Source of the DNA: Adiantum capillus-veneris
Lineage: Eukaryota; Streptophyta; Polypodiopsida; Polypodiales; Pteridaceae
Direction of reading: 5' to 3'
NCBI GenBank assembly: GCA_014529385.2
Contig: CM043971.1
Coordinates: 55,475,209-55,539,208 of the forward strand
DNA length: 64,000 bases
Numbering within the stretch: the stretch's first letter is position 1; each line of letters starts with the position of its first letter. Shown piece after piece: positions 21,890 to 34,004 of this stretch. Made by a program: the position numbers and the translations under genes. Below the pieces are notes generated by a model that was not told the DNA's origin, did not search any database, and was given only the letters and a program-made list of their open reading frames with translations.

Positions 21890-24800
21890 AAGGTAAGAGA
21901 ACATGATGCTTTCATTCGCTTTGACCCTGGTTCTACTCACAATTTCATTCCACAGAGTTGGCCACCAAGCTAGGCATCCAAGCCTATGAGATGGGAGATA
22001 TCCTACCTGCCGATGGTGCTTTCAAGGGACAAGAAGCCTTGATCACTCCCTTAATTGGGAAATTGAGGCTCCATGTCCAAAGCTATGTGGACAAGGAGGA
22101 TTTCTTTATCTCTCCTCTCAAGGATGAGGATGTAATCCTAGGGGCACCATGGTTTGATTGCATGGATGCCAATTGTTAAATTCTCTAAAAGGCAAATCTA
22201 CTTTAGGTTTAGGGAAAAAGATATGTACATAGATGCTAAGGAGTTGGGTAGTACCATACCCATTGTACATAAGCAAGCTTTCAATAAGTCAATAAAGAGC
22301 TCTATTTCCGTGTACATGATTTTTGTTAAAGATTCTAAAAATGAACCTAATGCTTTAGCAAAAGAAAATATAAACAATCAATAGGAATTAGAGTTATCCA
22401 ATTTCCTCAAGGGGTTCCAAGATGTTTTTATTGACGACGTCCCTTGTGAACTACCTCCCAAATGAGGGAATGACGACCATGTAATTGAACTTCTTCCAGG
22501 AAGCTCGCCGCCTATTAAACCTCCTTATCAAGTTTCCCAAGCTCAACAAGAGGAGATTATGTTGCAAGTGCATGAGTTGGTTGAGAAAGGCATGGTTAGG
22601 CCTAGCTCATCTCCATTTTGTTCACCAATGTTATTAGTGCAAAAGAAAGATGACCCATATCGTATGTGTGTCGACTATAGAGCACTAAATAGGATCACTA
22701 CCAAGAATAGGTTTCCCGTTCCACGGGTAGAAGACCTATTTGATAAGCTACAGGGGTCGACCTACTTCAGTAGGATTGACCTAAAAAGTGGCTATCATCA
22801 AATAAGGATAGTTGATCAAGACATTGTAAAGACCACATTTCGCACTACGTTTGGTCTTTACGAGTACATTGTCATCACTTTTGGCTTGACCAATGCACCA
22901 GCCACATTTAACTGCTTGATGGAGAAGCTATTTAGGCCTCACCGAACCTTTACTGGAGTGTTCTTTGATGATATAATCATCTACTCTAATTCATTAGACG
23001 AACACAAGCAACACCTCCAGGTAATACTTCAAGTTTTACGAGAGAATAAACTTTATATTAATGGAAAGAAAAGTGATTTTTTCTTACAAGAGATTCAATA
23101 TTTAGGTCACATTATCTCTCAAGATGGCATCCAAATGGATTCATCAAAGCTAGAGGTAATAAAAAGATGGCCTGATCCAAGGAATCTGCATGAACTAAGA
23201 AGCTTTATAGGTATGTGTGCATACTATAGACGCTTCATAGAAAAGTTCTCACAAATCACAGGACCGTTACATGACCTAACAAAAAAAAATGTTAGGTATA
23301 TATGGTCCACCAAGGAGAACATTGCTTTTGAAAAGCTCAAAGAGAAGCTTACTCGCAACTTGTGCTTACACTGTCGGATCTCTCAAAGCCATTTGAGGTC
23401 CAATGCGACGCCTGTGGTGATTGCCTTGGAGTTGTTTGCTCCAAGAAGGGTATGCCATAGCCTATGAAAGTCAAAGGCTCGATCCTGTTGAGCAAGCTCT
23501 AGGCATATATGAGAAGGAACTCTTAGCAGTTCTATATGCTCTAGACTCGTGGAAGCACTATTTATTGGGGACTCCTTTCATTCTGTGAATGGATCACCAA
23601 TACCTTAAGTACGTCATGACGCAGACCAAGCTCCCCGACAAACAAATGAGGTGGGCAAATTTCCCTTCGCAATTTCATTTTCAAATTGCTCACATTGCTT
23701 ACAAGCATAATCAAGTGGCCGATACACTCTCAAGACGGCCGAGAGTGAATGCGGTATCCATAGCAACTCACAATGATCTATCTTCTATGATAGATGAGTA
23801 CGCTACCGATCCCAATTTTAGAGATGTGATTTCAGCCCTTGCACTGGGAAGAAGGAAGAACCATTTACCCTACAAGATAGTTATCTTCTCTATGCGTTAC
23901 TAACTCACTACGTGAGAAATTAATGTATGAATCTCATGCTCCTCCTTGTACGGGGCATAGATTCAGTCTACCCTAAAACGGATAAAAACATATTTCTATT
24001 GGCCTACCATGAAAGCAAACATACAAGAGTATGTTTCAAAATGTGTGGTATGCCAAAAGACAAAGTTTGATAGAGGGAAGCAACCTCGATTGCTTCAACC
24101 TTTGCCAATCCCTAATTCAATATGGGAGCACATATCCATGGATTTTATCTTTGGATTGTCCAAGACTATCCATGGGAATACAGGAATATGGACGATAGTA
24201 GACAGGTTTAGCAAATAAGCACATTTCATACCTGTCAAAAAGACTATCAAGGCCAATCAACTGGCAACCCTCTTTATATCACAAATCTTCAAATACCATG
24301 GCTTGCCAATGTCTATAGTGTCAGATAAAGATCCTAGAATGACCAGTAATTTCTGGAATGATCTCTTTGAGAGTTTAGGTACAAGGCTAAACTTCTCTTC
24401 GGCCTATCATCCCCAAACGGATGGCCAAACTGAAATAGCTAACCTAACAATTCTTGATCTATTGAAAGCTTATGTCACAGAAGTAGATCAAAAGTCCCAA
24501 TTGGAGAAGTACTTACCTTTAGTGGAGTATGCTTAGAACAACACTATACATACTTCCAAGGGAAAAGCACCCTTTGAGGTGATAGAGGGAAGATAAAAAA
24601 GTCCTCTGCTACTTAAGGTACATGGGAAGATCTTCGTTGCAGATGAATATAGCCGAGACTTACAAGAATCTTTTCAAAAGATTAAGGATGCTATATCCAT
24701 GTCTCAGCAAAGGCGAAAGGTTGCTTATGGATAAGCACAAAAGAGCCCTAGCCTTTAAACAAAACGATTGGGTCTTGCTTAAGTTTCCCAAGGCTCGATT

Positions 24801-25215
24801 AAGGCACACAACGTGCAAGAATCCTACGGGACACCAAAAGTACTATGCTAAGTTAGCAAAAAGGTACTATGGTCCCTTTCAGATTCTTAGGCCAATCAAT
24901 GAGATGGTCTATCAACTCAAGTTTCCCAACCATCGGCTCATACAAAATGCTTTCCACGTGAGCCTACTAAAGACTTACAAAGGAGAGTCACCTCAAGAAG
25001 CGATCATTGAAGACCCACCGGAGATCGAGGACCAAGAAGAGGTGCTGCAGTCCGAGTCCATTCTTCAACACAAACACAAGGTATTACGAGGCGGTAAGAC
25101 TATGCGGAAAATATCTTATCAAGTTTAAAAATTATCCTTTTGAAGATGCTAGATGGATGCAAGGCATACAATTAAAGGATAACCTAAACCTTGTCAATGC
25201 TTGCAATGATTCCCT
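21890..25215 (+). pseudogene. Element A pol region with chromodomain
   Basis: The parts in order are: protease with FDPGSTHNFI near 21.92 kb; reverse transcriptase at about 22.56-23.3 kb with RMCVDYRALN, FSRIDLKSGYHQIRI and FFDDIIIYS; an RNase H remnant near 23.4-23.6 kb; an integrase zinc domain (CVVCQKTK) and core (SMDFIFGL, YHPQTDGQTE) at 24.0-24.6 kb; and an integrase C-terminus with KYYGPF-type sequence near 24.87 kb. A chromodomain follows at about 25.1-25.2 kb. The region is broken and is recorded as a fossil. Confidence 0.85.
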
Positions 25216-25577
25216 AGAGTAAGCAAACGTAATTATGTATAAAATGAACAAAGTTTTTGTCTTATAAGACTCTGTTTTTCTTTATTGTACACACATGTTA
25301 ATAAGTATGTATGCTTAGGATCATGTTTGTGGGGACGACGTCTCCCGAACATCGAGTAGAGTTTGTCACTCTACTATGGAAGATTGATACAGACTAATGT
25401 GCAGACATGCTTGCGGCAGCTAAGGTTCTCAAGCACCAAATGGACAAGTTATCCATTCTGGAATGGTGCTGTAGGGTAAAATATGGATCCTCTACCCGCT
25501 ACCAAACAGACTAATGACTAGGCTTTATACTCTCTACCTCATAGTCGAGGACGAATATGATTTCAACAGAGAGGTAA

Positions 25578-27031
25578 TGTCATAAAAACTTATATCTAAT
25601 TCTCCCAAATGATTTTCTCATGTTAAACTGATCATTTAATATGGGGAAGTACCAGGGGAGTAAAAGCTAGAATATTGGTAAGGTTGCCATACCGGTCTCT
25701 GCAGGGATCCAAAGGGGGAAAGTCTGCAAAAGAGCAATGTGCTTCAATGGGGCTTAAAAGACCTAAGGTTCAGCTCCATTAAGACTTCCATAGGCTAAAG
25801 TTCCTAAAAATAACTCAATTGTCCAATGGCCAAAGTAGGAGGAAAAATTGGATGGTCATGGGAAGACTAAAAAGTCTTTCCACATCCCTAGGAAGGAGGG
25901 GGCGAGCCCTAATAGTAGGGGATGAGAGAGAAAAAAAAAAAAAAAACACACACACACACACACCCAAAGCTCCCCCTTTACACAAAGGGAATATTGGACA
26001 CATGTTAGGCTCCTAGGCCAGTTGCCCCCAATTTCCCCTCAAATCCTATTGGATGGCCATAGAGGTGGACCAATGAGAATTAGGCTAGAGTAAAATTATT
26101 CTAATCAATTTAAAAATGCTTGATAAAAGAACCAATAGAAATTAAGCTCCCTAGAAGACTATTGGTGGACAGTCTACCAAGGGGTCCATTGAGCATCCAA
26201 CAGCCCAATGGCTTGCCTGCTTCCTATTGGCCAGAAGACTAAGAGGTCCAATGAGAGTTTAATTGATATATTTAATTATCTAAAGCTCTCACAAAAGGGG
26301 AAAGGAGGACACATGTCACAAGGCTATCAATTATGCTTCTAATTTGTGATTGGCTAAGCTTTACAGGAGCCAATGGGAGGCCAACATGAGCATTTAGCAA
26401 GAGGGGTCGACCAAGAAGAGAGAGAGGGTTGCATTTTAGTCTAAGACATTGCTACACACACACACAGCTCATGTGTGCAAGAAGAACTCCATCTCCTTCT
26501 CCAAGCATTGAGAAGTAGAGACCTACACCAACAACTATAGAGTGATTATGTGAGGAGAATACTTCTTTCTCGTAAGATACATCTTCTTCCTCTTGATCTA
26601 TCCTCATTCCCTGCTAGCTCTCACCATTTTTGAAGGTGCGTGAGGTCTTGGGACTGAGGCTAGGGACACTAGGTGTGTTTTTCAAGCATAATTTGGTAAA
26701 TGAAGCTTCCATCTTCATTGTGCCAACTAGTTGTTAAGGAACACAAAGATTGTATTGTACAAAAGTCTCCTTTGATGGGAGAAGCTATAATACAAAGCCT
26801 TTATGGAGGGGGGACCGGCTCCATGTAAATCCGGTCGTCAAGTGTTGTCAATTGTTCTATTTCTCTCTCTTTTCAAGTATTGTCAATGCCAAATTAGATA
26901 GGTGAAAATTGCTAAGTTTCTTTCTCAAATTAAGTACTCTCTCTATGCTCATTGGGAACTTGTTCTTGATGAATGCTCACTATGTTATCAATTTCCGCTA
27001 CACACAAGTTACTAGTGCATTAAATGTAACA
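25578..27031 (+). repeat. Element A 3' LTR, 1454 bp
   Basis: The LTR starts TGTCATAAAAACTT after a purine-rich GAGAGGTAA and ends AACA. It contains a poly-A/(CA)n patch near 25931-25963 and a primer-site-like sequence directly after its end, which a 3' LTR should not have. Its start matches the LTR start at 41592. Confidence 0.85.
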
Positions 27032-27032
27032 T

Positions 27033-27084
27033 TGTTATCAAAGCTATTGGTTTCTCAAAGCTATTGTCAATTTGGTATCAGAGC
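27033..27084 (+). other. Duplicated primer-binding site after element A 3' LTR
   Basis: A degenerate site (TTGTTATCAAAG, 27033-27044) and a perfect one (TGGTATCAGAGC, 27073-27084) both precede CTATTGGTTTCTC, the same leader start as at 19717. The LTR therefore also serves as the 5' LTR of a second, truncated copy. Confidence 0.75.
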
Positions 27085-27129
27085 TATTGGTTTCTCATAG
27101 GGTTTTCAACCAACTCTTAGTTGTTGCAG

Positions 27130-27696
27130 GTGATCTCGTTTAGGGTGTGGAGTATTGGGAGGCTATTGTAAAGAGACTGCAAATATATAAAGCAAAGGCT
27201 TGGCTTAAAGAGATACATGTAGATTTGCTATGGCATTTGAATAGTTTTGAAGAAATGGAGGAAGAGAAATCACAATCTCCATATGCAGCCAATGTGGCTA
27301 ATCGTGAGGTGGATCGAGTTTCGGATCAAGACTGAAGAATTGCCTCCACAAGAAGTTGTTGTTGTGGAATTAGATGGCAAGGAGGATTTGGAGGACGAGC
27401 CTGGTCCTTCTCTCCAGATCTGGTACATACTTTTGAAGGAGATAAGTCGTTGAACCAGAGGCTGATAAAGCAAACTTGGATCACAAGCGAGCAGAGGTAC
27501 TAGAAGAGCAACGACATAGGTTGCAAGACGCTGCAGCGGGTTCTGTTGTTGGGGCGGATGATGATACTGCAGAGCTAACAATGCAGGAAAGATGATGCTA
27601 TCCTTGACTCGGGTGTAGAAGTTAATCTTAATCTGGAGTTGCAGGTTTACTGGTGGCATGACAAATATTGACCCAGGAAATCCAAGTATTTACTTG
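27130..27696 (+). pseudogene. Cactin gene fragment
   Basis: The translated segment VEYWEAIVKRLQIYKAKAWL closely resembles the conserved VEYWEAVLKRLHIYKAKACL region of plant cactin, a nuclear spliceosome-associated protein. It is followed by cactin-like acidic sequence (LEPEADKANLDHKRAEVLEE) and by YWWHDKY near 27648, the start of the C-terminal cactin domain. The segment begins after an acceptor-like TTGTTGCAG and stops at TTG|GTGAGCC, a donor-like site, so intron edges are kept and it is not a processed copy. It carries an in-frame stop just before VEYW, another after VSDQD, and frame changes; the long N-terminal part and the end of the gene are absent. It starts 45 bases after an LTR primer site. 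It is either a gene cut by element insertion or a fragment carried by an element. Confidence 0.75.
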
Positions 27697-27969
27697 GTGA
27701 GCCTAATATGTTGTTCGGTTTTCTTGACAATACATGCAGCTCCTTGGCATGATCTAAGCCATTGCTTTTCACTCAAGTTGGATGGCCTTCGGTATTATGA
27801 ACAACATCATAAAAATAGCGTTGCTGCTGGAAAAAAAAAAAAGCAATCAGCACAGCCCTGAAAAGAGCCCTAAGCATGGCGAGCTAAGCACTGTTGCATA
27901 ACCGTTTCATCCTCACTGCGTGCTCTACTGCACCTCGGCTCCGACTTCTCAACAAGCACTGGATGATAG

Positions 27970-28027
<58 letters not shown>

Positions 28028-28160
28028 AGTTCAACTCCTTGTCGGCTAGATCTTTAAGGTCTCTTGGGATAGTTTCCTACGACGTTTAAACTCTCTTCTT
28101 CTCGTGTGTGTGGGTGTGTGGGTGTGTGTGTGCGCTAATAAAAAGAGGAAAATGGTATAG

Positions 28161-28210
<50 letters not shown>

Positions 28211-28860
28211 AGTTCAACTCCTTGTCGGCTAGATCTTTAAGGTCTCTTGGGATAGTTTCCTACGACGTTAAAACTCTCTTCTTCTCGTGTGTGTGGGTGT
28301 GTGGGTGTGTGTGCGCGCGCTAATAAAAAGAGGAAAATGGTATAGCCTTTCTATCACCCAAGTGTGGTAGATTGGTTATGCCATTTCCCTCTTGAATAAC
28401 AGGTCTTGAGTTCAACTCCTCGGCGGCTAGATCTTTAAGGTCTCTTGGGATAGTTTCCTACGATGTTAAAACTCTCTTCTTCTCGTGTGGGTGTGTGTGT
28501 GCGCTAATAAAAAGAGGAAAATGGTATAACCTTTCTATCACCCAAGTGTGGTAGATTGGTTATGCCATTTCCCTCTTGAATAACAGGTCTTGAGTTCAAC
28601 TCCTCGTTGGCTAGATCTTTAATGTCTCTTGGGATAGTTTCCTACGACATTAAAACTCTTTTCTTTTCGTGTGTGTGTGTGTGTGGGTGTGTGTGTGTGC
28701 GCTAATAAAAAAAGGAAAATGGTGTAACCTTTCTATCACCCAAGTGTGGTAGATTGGTTATGCCATTTCCCTTTTGAATAACAGGTTTTGAGTAGGTCTC
28801 TTGGGATAGTATCCTATGACGTTAAAACTCTCTTCTTCTTCTTCTTCTTCTCTCTCTCAA
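27970..28860 (+). repeat. Tandem repeat, five units of about 170-200 bp
   Basis: The motif GGGATAGTTTCCTACGACGTT recurs near 28066, 28249, 28447, 28631 and 28803. Units also share (CT)n or a CACCCAAGTGTGGTAGATTGG head, GAGTTCAACTCC, AAACTCTCTTCTTCTCGTG and (TG)n then CTAATAAAAAGAGGAAAATGG. The parts GTGGTAGATTGGTTATGCC and GAGTTCAACTCC resemble tRNA promoter boxes A and B, so the unit may descend from a SINE. The last unit ends about 230 bases before exon 1 of the saposin gene. Confidence 0.85.
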
Positions 28861-28920
28861 GCAGTGCGGTCGGTGACAACTTGGTCTTGTTTACTTTAGT
28901 GCTTGATTTGCGTATGTCCT

Positions 28921-29042
28921 GTTATGTTCTATAGCTACGCCATCGTGGAAGTCTTGAGTTCGAAACTTGCGGGATAAACTTCGTTGAGGCTGGTAATATT
29001 CTCCTCGAGTCCTCGATACTGTTGTGCACGCCTTCCTTCTCT
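28921..29042 (+). promoter_or_regulatory. Upstream region of the saposin gene with SINE-like remnant
   Basis: GTCTTGAGTTCGAAACTTGC (28951-28970) contains a box-B-like GAGTTCGAAAC and resembles the same part of the tandem units just upstream. No TATA box was identified. The region leads directly into the C24 run and the start codon at 29095, so the promoter and 5' UTR of the gene must lie in or near repeat-derived DNA. Confidence 0.35.
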
Positions 29043-29066
29043 CCCCCCCCCCCCCCCCCCCCCCCC
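29043..29066. repeat. Mononucleotide C run, 24 bases, just upstream of saposin exon 1
   Basis: There are 24 unbroken C ending 28 bases before the start codon at 29095. It probably lies in the 5' UTR or core promoter. The complementary strand is a pure G run able to form G-quadruplexes. Confidence 0.9.
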
Positions 29067-29094
29067 GCCCATTGCGACTTGTTGACAGAGAAAA

Positions 29095-32000
29095 ATGCAG
29101 CGATGGAGATTTCTGCTTGCGTTGGTGACGATATTGGCCCTTGGATTTCCTGCTGCGGATGCCCGCAAGATGCTGATAATTCGCCGTGGCGGTATGTTTC
29201 TGCCGTTTTGCTCCATCTTTCTAAGGACAGATCTGACTGTAGCGTTAACCCCGTGAGTTGTTGTAGGCAATCTAGGGTTGCTATATTGTGGGTGCAGTCT
29301 AGCGAATTCAGGGTCTGTTTAACTCGCTTGAGTGCCGCATTTGAGAGACCCGAGGAGAGACTCTGATAGTCACATAGCTAGTTATATATGAACGATTGTG
29401 CTGTGATGGATCTTGCTTTTGAACGAAAAGTGTGACGGAGAGACCGGAGGACAGATTCTCGTTTTAAATTTCAATTCTTTGGGTCTGATTGATCCATAGA
29501 GGCTGCAATCACCAGCATGGGTTGCAGTCACTTAAAATCCCTTTTATTAGGATCTAGTTACAGTTCGGTTGTTTCCTTGAAAGCGTACCTAGAGCTGCTT
29601 TTGGTAAGGTGTTAGCTGGGACAATTCTAGCCCCCCATGTCCATTTGTATCTTTCATTTAACAGACTGGTATGTCACTTTGAGAAGTGGCAGAACTTTTT
29701 AGTTTGCTTCCACAGAGATTATTTCAGAGAAAAATTTTCAAATGGACAGGGCAGTCTTGAAGGAGATTGGCCTAGTTATAGTATAGGTACTCTGAATACT
29801 GCTCGATTATCTGTGTTTATCGTTCTATCATGCAAAATCTGTTGGTTTCGTAAAGAGGTGAAATACTCTTTTTGAGTTACAGTTGAGCGTACAATTTGAC
29901 TGTATTTGTTATGTTATTTGTGTCAAGATGTTTTACATAGATGTTTACCAGTTGCACGCTTCAATGTAAAGATTATCCTTTTCTCTTACTGCAGTATTTT
30001 CTTTTCTTATTGGCTATCTCATAGAGGTGTGATATATTTAATATGGCTCTTTTCAATTTCAAGTTTATTGTCGTTTGGTTACTATTTATGGAAGAAGAAT
30101 AATCTCCTTTTTGCCAGTTTTTATGTGTCTCATTGTTGTGTTTATTCACTCAATGGTGCTTTCGTACTTGTGTTCTGGCCTTTCTCGCAGTTAGTAATAT
30201 TTTCTAAAGCTAGTAATGTCACTTTTTAGGTTGTTTCGGTTGAAAATCTGCTTGTTGGAATCCTACAACACTAATATGTCCTTGTTGAAGCTTAGAAGGT
30301 CAGATATGTTTGTTCGTCCGTTGGTGCTATCTTTGATCACATCTGAGTGTTCTTTTACCTCGAAAAAGTACGATAAATTCAGAGTAGAAATATTGTGTGT
30401 AATTTTAGCTAACTTCAAATTTGCAGATGCATAGATAGTGTTGGTCTTAGTACTTTTCAATCTGCTGCTGACTACTCTTGGGCACTGATTATGTGAGGTG
30501 AGGTTGTGATCTAGCTACCAAGCTAGGGTAATGATCTAGAACTTTGTAAAGGCTTTTTGACTATGTATATAAGGTTAATGAATTGCAGTTCACTGCTTTA
30601 TTTATTGAGCCTTGCATTGGTGGATTAACATTGAGTGTTTAGTAAATTAGTTGCTCTCATATTTTGCTGCTTGGCTTTAATAATAATTGTAGAATAAGCT
30701 CTACCACTTATCGCGTTCTTTGACCTGTGAAGCTGCTTTTTTTTTAAAGGTGCTCAATGCACTAGGTCTGTTTTCCTTGTTTAAGTATTTCTGCTCATTA
30801 TGTCTTGAGTCTTGCCTTAAACTTTTTCAATTTAAGGAATGCGGTGGTTTTGAGAAATGTAGAAAGGACATGCACACATAGAAGAGCATAATGTACTATT
30901 TTGTGGTTTCTTTCTGAGGCTGTGCATGGGAGGTTGAGGAGGGGTTCAACAGTCATGAATGAATGGCAAGGTTATTTTATTTGTTCTATATGCATAGTAG
31001 TTAGCTGTTTAAATCGTGGATCGCAAGTGCTACTAGTATTTGGGGTTGGTGCCTTGGCGTGGATGTCAAGTTGATGGGCATTACATTGAACTAAGTCTAA
31101 AGTACTTCATGAAACCTGTAATGAGCTCAAGCATCCCTCACGGTACTCTTTTGATTATATGTTTTCTCTCTGCAAATATCATGAGACAAAGTTTTTGTTG
31201 AGAATTGTCTTGAATTGAGTTTTAAGTGTTTTATTTCACCCTAAAAACTTATATCTTGTTTCTCAACTTTCCTTGGTGTCACTCCCAACTTACTTCGTTT
31301 CCTCTTTACCAACTATTTGTGTCTTCCCTACCCAATTTTTTCTTTCCCCAATATTTAACCCCCCCCCCCCCCCTTCCCTCTCCTTCCTTGTGATATGCCC
31401 ACATGCTTCTAGTTATTATTGTAGACTCTTTGTTCTGAATACCTATCAGTGTGATAATATGAGATCACTTTATATTTTTCAAACTTGTGGAAAAGCCTTC
31501 AGGGAATGGTTGATTTATGATATGGGTTGTGATGGTGCAGGTGATGCCCTGCAAGGTTGGCTTACTTTGAAAGTTATCGATATTCACAAGGAGCATGGGC
31601 AAAGTAAGTTGCTAAGGCGGTCAAGGCCAAATGACAATGGAGCTATCTGTTTTGACCTGTAACTTAAGCAATTTCTATAAACCCTGTTCGTACAGGTCTT
31701 GCCTTTTCAAAGAGCAAAGCAGTCCCCTTTTTTGGAAGAATACCTGGACTTCAACACCTCGATGGTCCTCAAGTGCAAGGCTTTCCTCAGAGCTTTGTAT
31801 GCGATACATGTATGGATATTTCTACATTTGCCGAGCAAGTTTTGACAGATCCTGACACAACGAGCAACGTTCTTGAGTATGTCAATGGGTCTCTCTGTCA
31901 AGTTCTTCCTGCGTTTCAATCAGAGGTAAAGTTGAAGGTGTTGTGGGTTCTTTCTGAATGAGCTCCTACAAGCAGTGCTTGATTACTTGTGCTGTTGCAG

Positions 32001-33965
32001 TGTGTTAACTTGGCCGAGATGTATGTTCCAAGCTTGGTTGAGACAATGCAGATTTATGCTGCACCGAACAAACTTTGTGGAGAAACTAAACTTTGCCCAA
32101 GTTCCGCCATGCTGCTACTTAATGATGCTCGGGCATGTAAAATGTGCACAAAGTTTGCCACGGAAGCACTTGCCTATGCACAAGATAGCAAAACAGAGAC
32201 TGAAGTTCTGGAAGCTTTGCATGCTCAATGTGCAAAGCTTGGGGACTTCAGTTCAAGGGTAAGTTACTATGGAAGTTCGATGAGTATTTCCTTGTTTTGA
32301 GGTGTGTACTTTATTTGGGGTATCGGTTGCTAGACAGATGTATGTATTGAATAACAACTTGTGTCCATTATGTAAGGTATGTTGAATCCTATTCTTTCTG
32401 GCCTACATAAGGCCTTAGTAAAGCACCAAACTCTTGGGAGCAACTGCTAACCGTGGGATAAAGCTTGTTGATTAGTGCAACATGGCAAGTTAATGGACGG
32501 TTTTTGCCCAGAGAGGGGTGACATTTGTTTTCCTATTTCTATAAAGAGGGGCATTGAGTAGTGGGTCACACACACACTTTTGGGTGCTCTAGTGTAGGCC
32601 GTTGTGACTTTTCACCTTTTCTTTCTTCCTTTCCATCTGCTTGATATGCAGGCAGTTGAGTCACGGGAACAGAGTTATTACTGAACTTATTACCATGATT
32701 CATAAAGTTGGTTTTGGTATAGGCCTGTGGTGGAAATAGTGATGGGTTCAAGGGGTTTAGTAGGTCTAACGTGGTTCTTTTGTTTAATTATGTAGTGCAA
32801 CATGCTTGTAGACACCTATGCTCCTCTTTATATTAGCAAGCTTGATTCGACAACACCAGAGCAGATTTGCGAGAAGGTGGGGATTTGCAGTAGCGAGTCC
32901 ATCAGGGATCCTAGTAGCTGTGCTACTTGTGAGTTTGCTGTCTACCAGCTAAAAGCCAAGCTGAGAAATCCGTTAGTGCAGGTAACAAATTTTGTATTGG
33001 ATGTGGTGTTGGAGACATCCAATTCTTCTTGGTAATTAATTGCTTGTTTCTATTCAAGCAGGAGAAGATGATGGAAACCCTTATTAACGAGTGCAGTAAG
33101 GTGCCAGCTCATGTGGAACAGGTAGCCTTCTTATTCTCTTTCTAACGGCATGCAAGTGAAGTTATAAAAAGGATTATTGAGTCGGACAAATTATTGCAAA
33201 GAAGGAAAAAAGGGATTATCGAGATAAAGAAGTCTGATAAGCCAGTGTCACTGCTTGTTATTGCTGTGCCCTTTGGAGCTTGATAATGTCAAAGTGCAGT
33301 GGAAGGCATGGCGACAAGGAACACGCGGGGTAGAGAGAGGAGAAGAGAGAAATGCTAGAGAGAGAAGATGGGGAGTGTGGACTGCTAACAAGAGAATACA
33401 AGGCTTTGCTCATGACAATGCCGGAATTCCCCCCCCCCCCCCCCCCCAACCACCCCCAAACTGAAGACCTGATGTGTGCGTGTGCGTGCGTGTGTTACAA
33501 TACAATGTGGATAGGTATGAGAAGTACGTTATGAACAAAACGTTGTGCAGTACTGGTAATCACTACAGGTATGAAAAATGTGTTAGTTATTGAATATAAA
33601 TAGACGGACATGTCTACGTATGCATGCTTGCATACATGTAAATGCATGTATACATAAATACATGCATGAATACATCATATGTATACAACCCTAGATATGC
33701 ATGAATACAAGCATGTATGTGTATTTGTGTGTGTGTATTTCAGGATTGAATATCGATACAGTATTTATCGTACGGTATGGGAAGATTGATAAACATTCGT
33801 TTGGAATGCGTGTTTTGGGGGGGGGGGGGGGGGGGGGTTTCTCATTATGCGGACAATGTCAAATGGTCCTGATAAGTCGCATTCCAATTTGTTTTAGGAA
33901 GAGATTCTAAAAAGATATTCTCTCAAGTATATGTATACACTGTAATATATGTGTGTGTGTGTATT

Positions 33966-34004
<39 letters not shown>

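Larger units (their letters stand above)
19241..27031 (+). mobile_element. Ty3 chromovirus fossil, element A
   Basis: The element has a 5'-truncated LTR, a primer site, gag, protease, reverse transcriptase, RNase H, integrase, a chromodomain and a complete 3' LTR in standard order on the plus strand. The surviving part of the 5' LTR (about 460 bp) differs from the same part of the 3' LTR at about nine positions plus one small gap, roughly 2 percent, so it is fairly recent. The coding part is broken about ten times. A MITE lies inside gag. The chromodomain (KYLIKFKNYPFEDARWM) makes it a chromovirus. Left-edge and 41.6-52.6 kb elements belong to the same family. Confidence 0.88.

Noticed and set aside
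27130-27696. A processed (retroposed) cactin copy
   Set aside because: Acceptor- and donor-like intron edges are kept at both ends and there is no poly-A tail joined to the coding part, so a genomic fragment is more likely.
27970-28860. CRISPR-like array
   Set aside because: The repeats are adjacent 170-200 bp units without unique spacers, in a plant nuclear context.
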